Source: Rhinopithecus roxellana
Lineage: Eukaryota > Chordata > Mammalia > Primates > Cercopithecidae
DNA: 64,000 nt
Assembly (NCBI RefSeq): GCF_007565055.1
Contig: NC_044558.1
Location: forward strand, 79,695,444 to 79,759,443
Direction of reading: 5' to 3'
Position 1 is the stretch's first letter. Each line of letters starts with the position of its first letter. Below the pieces are notes generated by a model. The model had not been told where the DNA came from and did not search any database. It was given only the letters and a program-made list of their open reading frames with translations. Below, piece by piece: positions 10,549 through 21,500 of this stretch. The translations under genes and the position numbers were made by a program.

Positions 10549-10830
10549 GGCAAGGCGTGGTGGCTCACGCCTGTAATCCCAGCACTTTGGCAGATCGAGG
10601 CGGACTGCTCACCAGGTCAGGATCGAGACCATCCTGGCTAACATGGTGAAAACCCGTCTCTACTAAAAATACAAAAAATCAGCCTGGCGTGGTGGCAGGC
10701 ACCTGTAGTCCCAGCTACTCGGGAGGCTGAGGCAGGAGAATGGTGTGAACCTGGGAGGTGGAGCTTGCAGTGAGCTGAGATCACACCACTGCACTTCAAC
10801 CTGGGCAACAGAGCGAGACTCCATCTCAAA
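10549..10830 (+). mobile_element. AluY-type SINE
   Basis: GGCAAGGCGTGGTGGCTCAC at the left. A short deletion after AGCACTTTGG removes part of the left arm. Perfect 13-bp target duplication AAGAAAAATACAA at 10536-10548 and 10831-10843. Y-like positions GAATGGTGTGAACC and GGAGCTTGCAG. Confidence 0.93.
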
Positions 10831-11004
10831 AAGAAAAATACAAAAGATTATGTCTACCCCCCAGAAAATTATAGTCCATAATTCTGGGAGGTGGGATTAT
10901 AGCTAATTTCTATTTTATTTTAGACTAGTGTTCTAAATAATCCACAGCATGCTATATTAAGGACTTATTCTCTGAGACTAACATTTCTTGGAGAGGCCAC
11001 ATGG

Positions 11005-11145
11005 TAAAACGAAAATGATTAGTCTTACCTGGGCACAGATTGTGGCTCTACCACTCACAAGCTGAACCACGATAAATACCATCAATTTCCACCTCTGTAA
11101 CAAAGGAAGTTTCATTTATGGATTAAATGAGATAACATTTGTGCA
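11005..11145 (+). mobile_element. MIR SINE fragment
   Basis: TGTGGCTCTACCACTCACAA, AATTTCCACCTCTGTAACAA and GATTAAATGAGATAACAT follow the MIR core in order. Confidence 0.65.
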
Positions 11146-11221
11146 TCAGTTAAGGATACTTTTGGCTAAGGGTAATAAAACCTGACAGCAGTAGCTTAAA
11201 TAACAAACAGGTTTAGTTTTC

Positions 11222-11530
11222 TTTTTCTTTTTTTCTTTTTTTTTTTTTTTTGAGATGGAGTTTTGCTCTATTGCCCAGGCTGGAGTGTAGTGGCGTGATC
11301 TCAGCTCACAGCAACCTCTGCCTCCCGGATTCAAGCAATTCTCCTGCCTCAGCCTCCCGAGTAGCTGGTACTACAGGCATGCGCCACCACACCCAGCTAA
11401 TTTTTGTATTTATGGAATCGATAGGGTTTCACCGTGTTGGCCAGGCTGGTCTCAATCTCTTGTCCTTGGGATCTGCCCACTCAGCCTACCAAAGTGCAGA
11501 AATTACAGGCATGAGCCACCGCGCCCAGCC
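11222..11530 (-). mobile_element. Alu SINE (S type), full length
   Basis: T-rich tail, then GAGATGGAGTTTTGCTCTA; right end CACCGCGCCCAGCC. Flanks TAGTTTTCTT and TAGTTTCCTT look like the target duplication. A short variant, TTTATGGAATCGATAGGG, replaces the usual TTTTTAGTAGAGACGGGG. Confidence 0.93.
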
Positions 11531-12354
11531 TAGTTTCCTTATATAGTAAAATGTCTAGGAAAAAAAGACTTTAGCGTTGACTCAGGGGCTCAGTGATGTC
11601 TGGACCAACAGTTTCGATTTTTTGACCCTTTGACTCGTGGCCACAAGATGGCTGCCGTAACCCAGCCATCATTGCTGTATTCAAGGCAAGAAGAAGGGGG
11701 ATGGCAGAAAAGGATAGAATTACCAGCAAATCAAATGCTTTCCCACATCCCCACAGAATAATTCTTTCTCATTTGCTAGAAATTGGTCACTGCGACTAAA
11801 GGCAAACAAAGACAAAGGAGTAAGACAGTAAGTTGCTTTACAACAATGATCTAATAATCACTTTCTTCCACCCTGTAAAAACAAGCAGTGTGCCTAGTGG
11901 ACAGGAGCAATCTATAAGTATTATCAAAATTTTTAGAATACTTTTAGAATACAAAATTTTAGAATACTTTTAAGAAAGCTAGTTTGGGGGATTTTATGCT
12001 TTAAGAACAGTTGTCTCCTTTCAGCATCCCCAAGGCTTCTGTTTCCATTATTTTCCAGTCATCGATACTTGATAATGGGTAAGTTTTCTTCAATCTGCTC
12101 ACACTCCAGTTTTCATCAGCTGAAGCCATTTTTCTCTGGCCATACCCAGTTGCGTGAGTAACCTGGGAATATTTGGGGTTAATTTATTAGAAACCAAATG
12201 ATTACTAAGGGCTCCTCAAGAAGATTGAACCACAAAAGTCCCACCAGCTGTATCACCCAAAGGATCAGCAGAGCCATGAACCGCAAGTGGGACAAATCCC
12301 ACAGCTGCTAAAGCAGGTTGCAGACTCATAATCAGCAGGTTTGCCCACATCCCC
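11531..12354. other. Unique DNA with a small tandem motif
   Basis: No gene. Near 11930-11972 the unit TTTTAGAATAC is repeated about three times. The remainder shows no family that I can name. Confidence 0.4.
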
Positions 12355-12640
12355 CATGTCTGTTAACCTGGTCCACACCAGCATCTATCGCCTCCTATCT
12401 GGACAGTTCCAAGAGCTCCCAATTGCCCCCAGATCCCCTCATGTCTCTGCCAGAGCAATCCCCTTACACAGTAAATCAGACCTTACTCCTCAACTTCAAA
12501 GTCTTCAACAACACCCACTGCATTGGGAATAACATTTGCATACAAAGAATCCCAAGTGTGTGATAGACCCCAGCTCACACACCACCTCCACCCTCCATCT
12601 CCTGCCCCTTCCTCTTGCTCACTGTGCACAGTCTTGGGGT
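12355..12640 (+). mobile_element. L2 LINE fragment
   Basis: CATCTATCGCCTCCTATCTG, AGTAAATCAGACCTTACTCC, CTCAACTTCAAAGTCTTCAA and CTCACACACCACCTCCACC follow the L2 3' region in order, sense strand. Frames crossing it are remnants or chance. Confidence 0.6.
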
Positions 12641-13252
12641 CCCTCATTGGAGACAAAGCAACAGTCAGCCTTCAGGAAAGGGAACCTCGTTTCAGACGCC
12701 TTCAAGTAAGAAGGTCCAAAATCCTAACTGAGCACACAGACTTGATTAGCATTGCTGATCGACTGAGAAGAAGGCAATATTTGAGGGGAAAGCTTGTTTT
12801 CAGCCATTTCAGGAAGACACGTGTGGGTCACAGGTAGGACGGCGGTGGCAGCTGCCAGTGCACACGGCATAAGAGCCACCGAGCTGAGATGCTCCTGAGC
12901 CATTCATCAGCCCTGGCAGCAGGACGTTGATGTTGATGAAGCAGCAAGCATTGGGGGAGGAATGAAAGATGCTCCCGTGCCTCCACCTTGGCGCCGTCTT
13001 CCCTCCAGATGCCAGGGCAGGCGAGCTTCTGCCTCCTCAGGTGACACAGACACTGCTCCCTGGCTGAGAGATGAATTATAAACAGATTGAAGACACTCAC
13101 TTTAGGGACAACGCTCTTCCTCACCCCCACCCATAATGCAAAATTAATATGACGCGGGATGAATGCAAATCTCCATTCACATGAAGCAGGAAAGAAGCTT
13201 TTAAAATAACATTCATCTGGGAAGGAAGCATCGCATCATGTGGATTTGCTTT
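12641..13252. other. Unique, more GC-rich block
   Basis: Least repeat-like DNA in the first 20 kb, with several CpGs (GACGGCGGTGG, GGCGCCGTC, GACGCGGG). A 104-codon frame (12523-12837, +) ends here with a very basic tail; it begins inside L2 and I do not accept it as a gene. A candidate for conservation testing rather than an annotated element. Confidence 0.4.
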
Positions 13253-13267
13253 AAAAGCCATGAGCAG

Positions 13268-13582
13268 GCCTGGCACGGTGGCTCATGCCTGCAATCCCAG
13301 CACTTTGGGAGGCCGAGGTGGGTGGATGACTTGAGGTTAGGAGTTCGAGAGCAGCCTGGCCAACATAGTGAAACCCTGTCTCTACAAAAAATACAAAAAT
13401 TAGCTGGGTGTGGTAGCACACGCCTGTAATCCCAGCTACTCCGGAGGCTGAGGCAGGAGAATTGCTTGAACCTGGGAGGCAGAGGTTGCAGTGAGAAGAG
13501 ATCATGCCACTGCACTCCAGCCTGGGTGACAGAGCGAGACTTCATCTCAGAAAACCTAATAATAATTAAACAAATAAAATAT
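13268..13582 (+). mobile_element. Alu SINE (S type), full length
   Basis: GCCTGGCACGGTGGCTCATG at the left and an A-rich tail with AATAATAATTAAAC. Target duplication AAAAGCCATGAGCAG (left) and AAAACCATGAGCAG (right, 1-bp gap). Confidence 0.95.
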
Positions 13583-13599
13583 AAAAACCATGAGCAGTT

Positions 13600-13804
13600 C
13601 ACCTAAGATAGGGAGGAGCACTTGGTAGTGGTCCTCTGACTCACGCAATATCCAGGAACAGCCTCCATCACTCGTCATTTCCTGTGTCATGGGGTTCACC
13701 AGCCAGGAGAGGACCTGGCAATGGGCACCAACTGCCTCACCCTTATTCCTTCAACCCCTGCACCCTCTGCAAAGAGCAAAAGCAACTCTTCGAATAGAAT
13801 GCCA
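13600..13804. other. Unique DNA, nothing recognised
   Basis: No repeat landmark and no frame of interest. Confidence 0.4.
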
Positions 13805-13912
13805 TGTGCTTATTCATTTATATAGTCATTCAACAATCATTTATTGGGCTTGTATTAGGTGACAGGCCCTGGAAATATGCAGTAAGCAAAGTGCCTGGAA
13901 CCCCAGTATTCA
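13805..13912 (-). mobile_element. L2 LINE 3' end fragment, antisense
   Basis: TTCAACAATCATTTATTGGG and TTAGGTGACAGGCCCTGG are the reverse complement of the L2 3' terminus. Confidence 0.5.
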
Positions 13913-13999
13913 TTCAACTTAATTTTTGTGGGATGTAGAGAGAAAATGGGCGATGTAATAATACTTTCCTTCCCAAATTAAGGGTAAACAAAGAAGACA

Positions 14000-14002
<3 letters not shown>

Positions 14003-14039
<37 letters not shown>

Positions 14040-14075
14040 AGAGACAGAGACGGAGACACAGACAGGGACAGAAAG
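14003..14075. repeat. (CA)n with adjoining GACAGA-type repeat
   Basis: About 16 CA units to 14034, then GAGACAGAGACGGAGACACA and related purine-rich units to about 14075. A likely length-polymorphic site. Confidence 0.9.
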
Positions 14076-14929
14076 GAATTTAATTGGCCTTATCCCATTG
14101 GTTAAGTTAAAAGCAAAATCCCAATTGGTCAGGAGCAACTCAGCATCCACCAGGCCTGTCATCACAGATTCCTCAGTCCTGCTGGTACCCACAAGATTTA
14201 TTTAAATACTTCCATCCTTTATCCTGTAGAAGGAAAAGGAGATAGTTCATGGGGAAGGGATGTATTCCACCTGGTAACAGCCCATTACAGATGCAGCTGA
14301 AGAGGCAGGCTCAGGTGCAGAGGATGCGCAGATGGAATCTGAGACCCTGAGAATCAGCCACCTCTCCCACCAGTAGGCTCCCCACCGGCCAGAAAGAGAA
14401 GAGAAGCGAGGTGAGATATTTACCAAATACTTCTCCATGGTAACACCATCACCCAGCCTAAAAATCGCTGACTAATTTGGTAATATGCAGTATTCTTCCT
14501 GATTTTGATCATTACAGTGTGGTTAGGAAAAAATCATACCCTTATGCTTAGAAAACACATACTGAAGTTTGATTTTTGCAACTTGCTACTAAATGGGTCA
14601 GAATATACATATATAAACATACGCATGTGCACACACCTACCTACATGGAGAAAGAGAGATAAAACAAGTAAGAAAAAATGTTAATAATAAGTTTGAGTGA
14701 TCTTATTCAGGAATTCTTTGTATTGCCCTTGAAACTTCTGATTAAATTTGCAAATGAATCAAATTTTAAAATTTAAGGAGAAAAAAGAGGTCAGTAATCC
14801 AGATTTTACAAATAATTATTTTTCCCAATTGTATTCCACTATATTGTGAATTCCACTTTTTTCTCTGAAGGTGCATAAACTGCTTAAAATATCTGGGACA
14901 AAACCTGAAAGAAAGTTGAATGAGTTTCT
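14076..14929. other. Unique DNA, nothing recognised
   Basis: AT-rich from about 14460 onward. Includes a short (CA/TA) patch near 14606-14640. No gene or repeat family I can name. Confidence 0.4.
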
Positions 14930-15315
14930 TAGAGACCTGCCAATCTTCTCCCTGTGCCTGGGCCCTTATGTGGTTCCCTCTGCCTGAAATACTCTTTGTT
15001 CATTCTTAACCTGGTTGCCAGTTTCTAATTCTTCACATTTTAATTTGATGTTGACTTGTTCAGTCAAAGAATTCCTAGCCCGAATCAAAGCTAACTCATT
15101 CCTTACATCTTTCTTACAGTACTTTAGATGTTCCTACCATAGCTTAGCCCCATGTGTAATTGTGTGTTTATTTTGTGAATATTTGTTTAATGTCTGCATT
15201 AAACTCTTGCATTGGGCCAATAGAACTAAGAGAGAGGGGACTGGTTCTGTGCTATTTGCCTGTGGAAGTAGCAGGCATTTGGTGTGCACTCAGGAAATAT
15301 TTACAGAATGAGTGA
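14930..15315 (+). mobile_element. L2 LINE 3' end
   Basis: CTGCCTGAAATACTCTTTG, GTGTGTTTATTTTGTGAATA, AGAGGGGACTGGTTCTGTGC and CACTCAGGAAATATTTACAG then AATGAGTGAG: the L2 3' terminus in order, sense. Confidence 0.75.
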
Positions 15316-15440
15316 GGAGAATACACAGACTAAGGAAGAAAGGAGGAACAGAAAGAAAGAGGAAGGAAAGGAAAGAGAAAGAGACAAGGAATTGCCTAAA
15401 GTCATTCGAGAGACTGATATTTAAGGTTGTGGTCACCTCA
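15316..15440. repeat. Purine-rich (GGAAA/GAAAG) tract
   Basis: AGGAAGAAAGGAGGAACAG and more, 15336-15390, follows the L2 terminus. It explains the Lys/Arg/Glu-rich 65-codon frame at 15312-15509. Confidence 0.7.
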
Positions 15441-15510
15441 CCTTCTGCCAATGCAGAAGTCTTAGAACTATTTATGACTCCTCTTTTTATCCTCATGCCC
15501 CATATCTAAG
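15430..15510 (+). mobile_element. L2 segment, second copy of part of the next L2
   Basis: GAAGTCTTAGAACTATTTAT, then GACTCCTCTTTTTATC and CATGCCCCATATC. It parallels 15829-15890 (GAGGTCTTAGAACCAACCTT, GACTCCTCTTTTTATC, CATACCCCACATC) in the same orientation, so one piece of L2 is present twice about 390 bp apart. Confidence 0.6.
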
Positions 15511-15669
15511 TGCAAGATTATCGACTCTCAGAGAAGGATTCTGTAGTGTCAAGCTGGAGGTGAGCAGATCTTGTACTTGAGACTCTCCTGGAAACCACGA
15601 AGGGCTCCCATTTCTTTTTCCCAGTGATAAGCCCAACAACACTAAGGATTGTAAGGATGAGTCGTTACC

Positions 15670-15748
15670 TCATTCCCTACCCTTTGATCAGTATCGGATG
15701 TCTCATAAATATCTCAAACTGAATATATCAAAAGCTGAACTGCAGTTC

Positions 15749-15784
<36 letters not shown>

Positions 15785-16292
15785 CTTCTCCATCCCATTA
15801 AATATCCCTCCACCTGTTAGTTGCTCAGGGCAGAGGTCTTAGAACCAACCTTGACTCCTCTTTTTATCTTCATACCCCACATCCAATATTTCAAAACTCC
15901 TGCTGCACCTGCCTGGATTGCCACCAGCCTGCCCTGTGCCACCATCCCTCTTCTCTGTTATCACTCTCTCCTAATGGCTCTTTCTGCTTTGCACCTGTGC
16001 TGCCTCCTGCACTCCGTTCTCCATCAGCAACCAGAGTAACCTCGTTAAAGCGTAAGTCACACTAAGCTTCTCTTCTGTTCAAAACCCTCCCATGGCTTCC
16101 ATTCCACTTGAAGTTGAGAATCCGAGTATGTACCAGTACTGCAAAGCCCTATGGGTTATTCTCCACCATGGGGTACCCTTGCTCACTCCTCTACAGCCAC
16201 ACTCAACTTCCCACTGTTCCATCGGTATACCTCTGTGCATTTGCACTGGTTGGAGTTTCAGCCTGGATATTCACATCAATATCCAGGCTCAG
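15670..16292 (+). mobile_element. L2 LINE, long 3' copy, part 1
   Basis: GGATGTCTCATAAATATCTC, CAAAAGCTGAACTGCAG, then after a CA repeat CTTGACTCCTCTTTTTATC, CCTGGATTGCCACCAGCCTG, GTAAGTCACACTAAGC, TTCAAAACCCTCCCATGGC and TTTGCACTGGTTGGAG. This is an unusually continuous L2 stretch; it resumes after an Alu at 16595. Confidence 0.8.
15752..15781. repeat. (CA)n microsatellite
   Basis: About 15 pure CA units inside L2. Purity suggests length variation between individuals. Confidence 0.95.
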
Positions 16293-16594
16293 GCTGGGTG
16301 CGGTGGCTCACGTCTGTAATCCCAGCACTTTGGGGCAGATCACCTGAGGCCGTGAGTTCGAGACCAGCCTGACCGACATGGAGAAACCCTGTCTTGTCTC
16401 TACTAAAAATAAAAAAGTAGCCAGGCATGTTGCTGCATGCCTGTAATCCCAGCTACTTGGGAGGTTGAGGCAGGAAAATCTCTTGAACTCTGGAGCCAGA
16501 GGTTGTAGTGAGCCGAGATTGTGCAATTACCCTTCAGCCTAGGCAACAAGAGTGAAACTCCATCTCAAAAAATAATGATAATAAATAAAATAAA
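16293..16594 (+). mobile_element. Alu SINE (S type) inside L2
   Basis: GCTGGGTGCGGTGGCTCACG at the left; A-rich tail with AATAATGATAATAAATAAAA. Perfect 12-bp target duplication ATCCAGGCTCAG at 16281-16292 and 16595-16606. A short deletion follows CACTTTGGGG. Confidence 0.95.
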
Positions 16595-16915
16595 ATCCAG
16601 GCTCAGTCCTTCACCTCATTCAAGCTTATTTCCAATGTTCTCTTATCAGAGTGGTCAACACTGATCTAATTTAAACTATTGGTCCCCACCACTCCCACCA
16701 CTAGCAGGCTGCCTTAGTATTTTTTACCCGGCTATATTAAATTTCTCTAGCAATTACCGTTTTTAATTATATTGTCTGCCTCACCCAGCTAGATCGTCAA
16801 TACCATCAAGATGAGAGCTTTAATATATTTTGTTCCAATGCCCTATTCCAGCTAGCTAGAACTGTGTTTGGTACATAGTAGGTGCTTAGTAAGTATTTGC
16901 TTAATGGATTAATCA
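16595..16915 (+). mobile_element. L2 LINE, long 3' copy, part 2
   Basis: TCCTTCACCTCATTCAAGC, TATATTGTCTGCCTCACCC, GTTTGGTACATAGTAGGTGC, TTAGTAAGTATTTGCTTAAT: the L2 3' terminus. Confidence 0.8.
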
Positions 16916-17228
16916 AGATCAGTATTAAAGAGAGATGTGAATAGCTTCATTACACAAAACTTATTTCTTGGAAAATCAAGGCAAAGAGCATCTTGAAATT
17001 TCTACTTCTAGAATCAGATGCTATGCCAAGAATCAAAGATCATCCACTATTTCTTAAAGTTATCTTTTTCTCTAACATTTCTCTTTTATAGCTTCTTATT
17101 TTAGAGATTCCATATTTTTTATTTCACTAATTATGTATATTTTTTATTGTCCTCTCCCTGTATTCTCTGTTTCCTCCAAGTTCCTTTCATCTGTTGGTTG
17201 AGTATAGCCTCTGTATTTTCTTTCTTTC
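16916..17228. other. Unique AT-rich DNA
   Basis: No repeat landmark or gene feature seen. Confidence 0.4.
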
Positions 17229-17532
17229 TTTTTTTTTTTTTTTTTTTTTTGAGATGGAGTCTCGCTCTGTCGCCCAGGCTGGAGTGCAGCGGTGTGATCT
17301 GTGCTCACTGCAAGCTCCGCCTCCCGGGTTCATGCCATTCTCCTGCCTCAGCCTCCTGAGTAGCTGGGACTACAGGCGCCCACCACTATGCCCGGCTAAT
17401 TTTTTGTATTTTTTAGTGGAGACAGGGTTTCACCGTGTTATCCAGGTTAGTCTCGATCTCTGGATCTCATGATCCACCCACCTCGGCCTCCCAAAGTGCT
17501 GGGATTACAAGCATGAGCCACTGCGCCCGGCC
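17229..17532 (-). mobile_element. AluY-type SINE, full length
   Basis: T-tail of about 22, then GAGATGGAGTCTCGCTCTG; right end TGCGCCCGGCC. Y-like GCAAGCTCCGCC and TTCATGCCATTC. Overlapping 70- and 92-codon frames are Alu translation only. Confidence 0.92.
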
Positions 17533-17654
17533 ACTCTCAGATAATTCTTGAAGGTCTCTTCATAAAAGTAGAAAGGCGCCATAAAGCTTAGAGTAGTAAG
17601 TAAGTAGTAGCAAGGCACCATAAAGTTCAGAAATTCTGTAAATGTGAGTGGGGA

Positions 17655-17927
17655 TTTTGCTACAGGGAGAAAATATTTGAAAACCATATATCTGACATGG
17701 AACTTACATCCCGAGTATATAAAGTACTCTTACAACTCAACAATCAAAATACACCTAACCCGACCAAAAAACAGGCAAAAAGAAATTAATAGACATTTCT
17801 CTTTCAAAGAGACTAAAACATGTATTCAACAATGTAATCCTTAGGGAAATGCAAATCAAAACCACAATGAGATTATCATTTCAAGCCCACTAGGATGACT
17901 GGAACCCAAAGTTAGACAATACCATGT
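17655..17927 (+). mobile_element. L1M LINE, ORF2 3' part, before LTR insertion
   Basis: GAAAATATTTGAAAACCATA, ACTCTTACAACTCAACAATC, ATTTCTCTTTCAAAGAGAC and GGGAAATGCAAATCAAAACC follow the L1 ORF2 C-terminal region. Stops and frameshifts throughout. Split by the MST LTR at 17928. Confidence 0.85.
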
Positions 17928-18352
17928 TGATATGGGTTGGATGTGTGTCCCCACAAAATCTCATTTTGAAGTGTGACCCCCAGTGGTGGAGGTGGAGCCT
18001 GGTGGGAGGTGATTGCATCATGGGTGTGGTTCCCTCATGAATGGCTTAGCACCGTCTTGTTGGTGGTGAATGGGTTCTCACTCAGTTAATTCACACAAGA
18101 TCTGGTTGTTTAAAAGAATGTGGGGCCTTCCTCTTCCCTCTCTCTCGCTTCTGCTCTCGCCATGTGACGCTCCTGCTCCTACTTCGCCTTCCACCATGAT
18201 TGTAAGCTTCCTGAGGCCCTCACCAGAGGCCAAGCAGATGTTGGCGCCATGCTTGTACAGACTGCAGAGCTGCAAGCCAGTTAAACCTCTTTCCTTCATA
18301 AAATACCCAGCCTCAGGTACTCCTTTATAGCAATGCAAGAATGGCCTAATGC
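17928..18352 (+). mobile_element. ERVL-MaLR solo LTR (MST-type)
   Basis: TGATATGGGTTGGATGTGTG at the left; inner CACAAGATCTGGTTGTTTAA, CTGAGGCCCTCACCAGAGGC, CAGTTAAACCTCTTTCC and right end CAAGAATGGCCTAATGC. Inserted in L1. No internal retroviral sequence follows, so it is a solo LTR. Confidence 0.85.
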
Positions 18353-18990
18353 CCGTGAATTGGTGAAGATCTTTTTAAAAACAAGAAAATTGCTGGCAGA
18401 AATATAAAATTGCACAGTCCCTTTGGAAAACATTTTAGCAATTCCTCAAAAAGTTAAACATAAAGTTACTATGTGATCCAGAAGTTCCACCTCTAAATAT
18501 CGTCCTAACAGAATTGAAAACAAATGTTCATGCAAAGATATGTACACAAATGCCCACACTGGCATTATTCGTAATACCAAGAATTCAAACCAAATATCTC
18601 TCAACTGATGTATTGATAAACAAATTGCTTATCCATGCCATGGAATATTATTACGCCATAAAAAGAAAGGAAGTACATATGTAAACTAACATAGATAAAT
18701 CTTGAAAACATTATACAAAGTAAGAGAAGTCAGACACAAAAGGACATACATCAAATGGTTCCGTTTATATGAAATATCTGTAATGACAAAATCCACAAAG
18801 ACAGAGTGGTGGTTGCCAGGGGCCAGTAGTTGAGGGAACGGGGAGTAATGCTAATGGAGTAACGAAAATATTTCAGAATCAGATAATGGTGATGGCTGTT
18901 CAATTCTGTGAATGTACGAAAAACAGCTGAATTGTATACTTTTAAAGGATAAATTTTATGTTATCTGAAGTGTAGCTCAATAAAGTCACA
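18353..18990 (+). mobile_element. L1M LINE 3' end, after LTR insertion
   Basis: GCACAGTCCCTTTGGAAAAC, ATGCCATGGAATATTATTAC, GTGGTTGCCAGGGGCCAGTA, GATGGCTGTTCAATTCTGTG, GAATTGTATACTTTTAAAGG and TAGCTCAATAAAG: ORF2 end and 3' UTR of a medium-age L1. Confidence 0.88.
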
Positions 18991-19326
18991 TTACAAAAAC
19001 ATTTAAAAGCAAGTCTAATAGAAATTTTTATATCTACCATCATTTTTCTTAAAAGTTGTGGCAACTCCCCTGTTGTGAGTTTCTAAGATACTGCACATCT
19101 TGGCCAAAAGAGATCGGAAGGACCCTAAGACAGGCAGCATTCTAAGTTAGGAAGTACTTATGATTTCTCCGTGGTTTCCCACAGCAACTCCAGGCCAGCA
19201 AATTGGGAAAATGACGCTCCACAAACCTTCTGCCTTATTTTACCCTTTGTTAAACTTAAACCAGAAATGCAATTCATTGACCTGTGCCATGAAAAGGTGT
19301 TGACATTAGAACATTTATTTTATAAT
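18991..19326. other. Unique DNA, nothing recognised
   Basis: Between the L1 3' end and an AluJ. No frame or repeat of note. Confidence 0.4.
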
Positions 19327-19339
19327 AAGAAATACACCC

Positions 19340-19645
19340 CCCCATCTCTGAACACAGTCGTTCATGCCTGTAATCCCAGCACTTTGGGAGGCCCAGGCAG
19401 GAGGATTGCTTGAGGCCAGGAGTTTGAGACCAGCCTGGGCAACAGATCAAGACCTCATCTATACAAACAAATAAAAAAATTAGTAGGGTGAGGTGGCACA
19501 CGCCTGTAATCCCAGCTATTCGGGAGACTTGGGTGAGAGGACCACCTGAGTTCAGGAGTTTGAGGCTGCAGTGAGCTCTCATGGCACCACTACACTCCAG
19601 CCTGGGCAATGGAGTGAGACCCTGTCTCTAAAAAAAGAAGAAGAC
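19340..19645 (+). mobile_element. AluJ-type SINE
   Basis: GATTGCTTGAGGCCAGGAG, GACCAGCCTGGGCAACAG and GAGTTTGAGGCTGCAGTGAG are J-type. Left end is decayed (TCTGAACACAGTCGTTCATG). Flanks AAGAAATACACC and AAGAAATGCATC may be the target duplication. Confidence 0.9.
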
Positions 19646-19878
19646 AAGAAATGCATCCTCCTAGATCCTAATTCTGAAGAATCTTCCACCTCCAGTCGTA
19701 AGAGGTGACATGCGTGGTGATGTTCATGATAAATGGTTGTCACAGGGTGCATCTCAAGTCTTTGTCATTGTCATCCTTTCACATGAAATAAATCCCCCAC
19801 AGTCTGTCAGGACAAGAAGCTGCTCTAATGTCCACTCCAATCCACATGATAAACCTTCCTTGCAAAGATTTCAACCCT

Positions 19879-20395
19879 GAGCCAGGGATTCTCAGCTCCA
19901 GCTTCACACTACAATCACTGGAGAATCTTTTTAATAATATCATCAAGGCCGGTCGCCGTGGCTCACGCCTGTAATCCCAGCACTTTGGGAGGTCAAGGCG
20001 GGCAGATCACGAAGTCAAAAGATCAAGACCATCCTGGCCAACATGGTGAAACCCTGTCTGTACTAAAAATACAAAAATTAGCCAGGCGTGGTGGTGCGCT
20101 CCTGTAGTCCCAGCTACTCAGAAGGCTGAGGCAGGAGAATTGCTTGTACCTGGGAGGCAGAGATTGCAGTGAGCCAAGATCGCGCCACTGCACTCCAGCC
20201 TAGGCGATAGGGCGAGAATCTGTCTCAGAAAAAACATTAACTAATTAATTAATTAATTTTAAAAAGGTATCATCGATTGGGTCTCATCTCAAAACAACTG
20301 AATCCGAATTTTGGGGATGAATCCTGGGCATGATTATGTTTTAAAGCTCCTAAGATTATTTATTCCATTGTGCAGCCAGGGTTGAGAAACACCAA
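19879..20395 (+). mobile_element. hAT-Charlie MITE (MER5A-type), split by an Alu
   Basis: CAGGGATTCTCAGCTCCAGC at the left and GTGCAGCCAGGGTTGAGAAA at the right are the MER5 termini. Inner AATCACTGGAGAATCTTTTT matches too. The Alu at 19947-20262 sits in its middle. Confidence 0.75.
19947..20262 (+). mobile_element. Alu SINE (S type), full length
   Basis: GGCCGGTCGCCGTGGCTCAC at the left; tail AAAAAACATTAACTAATTAA with TTAA repeats. Short flanking match TATCATC at both ends may be the remains of the target duplication. Confidence 0.93.
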
Positions 20396-21354
20396 TTGGA
20401 CTAAAAGCAAAATCAACACAAAGTATATTTGGGCATTCTGTGGGTCTGGTTTATTAGGGGGATGCATATTTCAAGATTGTATTATTTTGTTTTGTTAATG
20501 TCAGCAGTTCTCACTGATGTCATTCTCATGAACGCAGATTAGCGTGGAAAGTGAGGCTACTCTCTAGGGCCTCTTTGGCCTTCATCACCTCCAAGAGGTA
20601 CAGAGAACAGGAAGACAAGGAACAAGACTGCCTGGCTTGGTAGCACCAGGATCCTCTTTCTCTGTGTCATCTCTGTGTGTGCCACCTTCTACAAGGACAC
20701 TTTACGTAGCAAGCACCAGCAAGTGCAAGTATTAAATGTCATTTTGGTGTGGCCAACATGAGTTCTTCAGGCTCAACCTAAAGAGCTTCACTGCACCCTA
20801 CACAGTGTAGCAAATGGTACAACCTGGATAGGATCAGCCCAAGTTTGGTCACTATTGCCAGAGGCTTTGTCTGTGGTGGAAGGAGGTACTCCTGCTTCAT
20901 TTATGGTGATAGCCGTGTGCCCTAGCTGTTAAGAGCAGCCTTTCCCCCTGCAGAAGGCCCCCTGCCATAAGATAGAGCTGTTCAAGTAACTCTTCTCCTA
21001 AATCTCTTTGTTCAGTGGCATTGTCAAAAATCCCCACCACTAACTTTACTCCTAAGGACTTTCTTGATCCAAGCAGATTTAGCCTGGAGTTTCCAAATTT
21101 ATTTTATTTAACTCATTCCTGCTTTTCCAAAAAAATTTACATGTCTTGATAGTCCATTCTGCCTCCGCCGTGGAGCTGGGGCAGAGTTGGGGAATCTTCC
21201 TCTTTTTCTACCCTTTCCATGGAAAACCATTGCTGCATTCTTCATTTGCCCACCAAGTATGTGCTGAGGGTTGCCTTCTCCAGATTGTGTTGCAGAAACA
21301 AGGTTTTCATTTTACTGTATTAGAGATTTTTGTTGAGAGCCGATTTTAGAGGCT
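20396..21354. other. Unique DNA, nothing recognised
   Basis: Nearly 1 kb without a repeat that I can name. A 67-codon frame (21146-21349, +) has no recognisable feature. A candidate for conservation testing. Confidence 0.4.
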
Positions 21355-21359
21355 CTTGC

Positions 21360-21500
21360 CACACATAAAAACCTAACTCTATGAGATGACGGAAATGTTA
21401 ATTTGCTTGACTACAGTAACCATTTCACCATGGATGAATATATCAAAACATCATATTGTGCACCAGAAAGATGTACAATAAAAAATAAAAAAAATAAACT
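21360..21500 (+). mobile_element. L1M LINE 3' UTR end
   Basis: GGAAATGTTAATTTGCTTGA, GTAACCATTTCACCATGGAT, CATATTGTGCACC and an A-rich tail AATAAAAAATAAAAAAAATA: the last bases of a medium-age L1, with its tail. Confidence 0.75.

Noticed and set aside
12523..12837. 104-codon frame with a basic C-terminal part
   Set aside because: Begins inside an L2 relic, no recognisable domain, no promoter or splice context. Likely chance.
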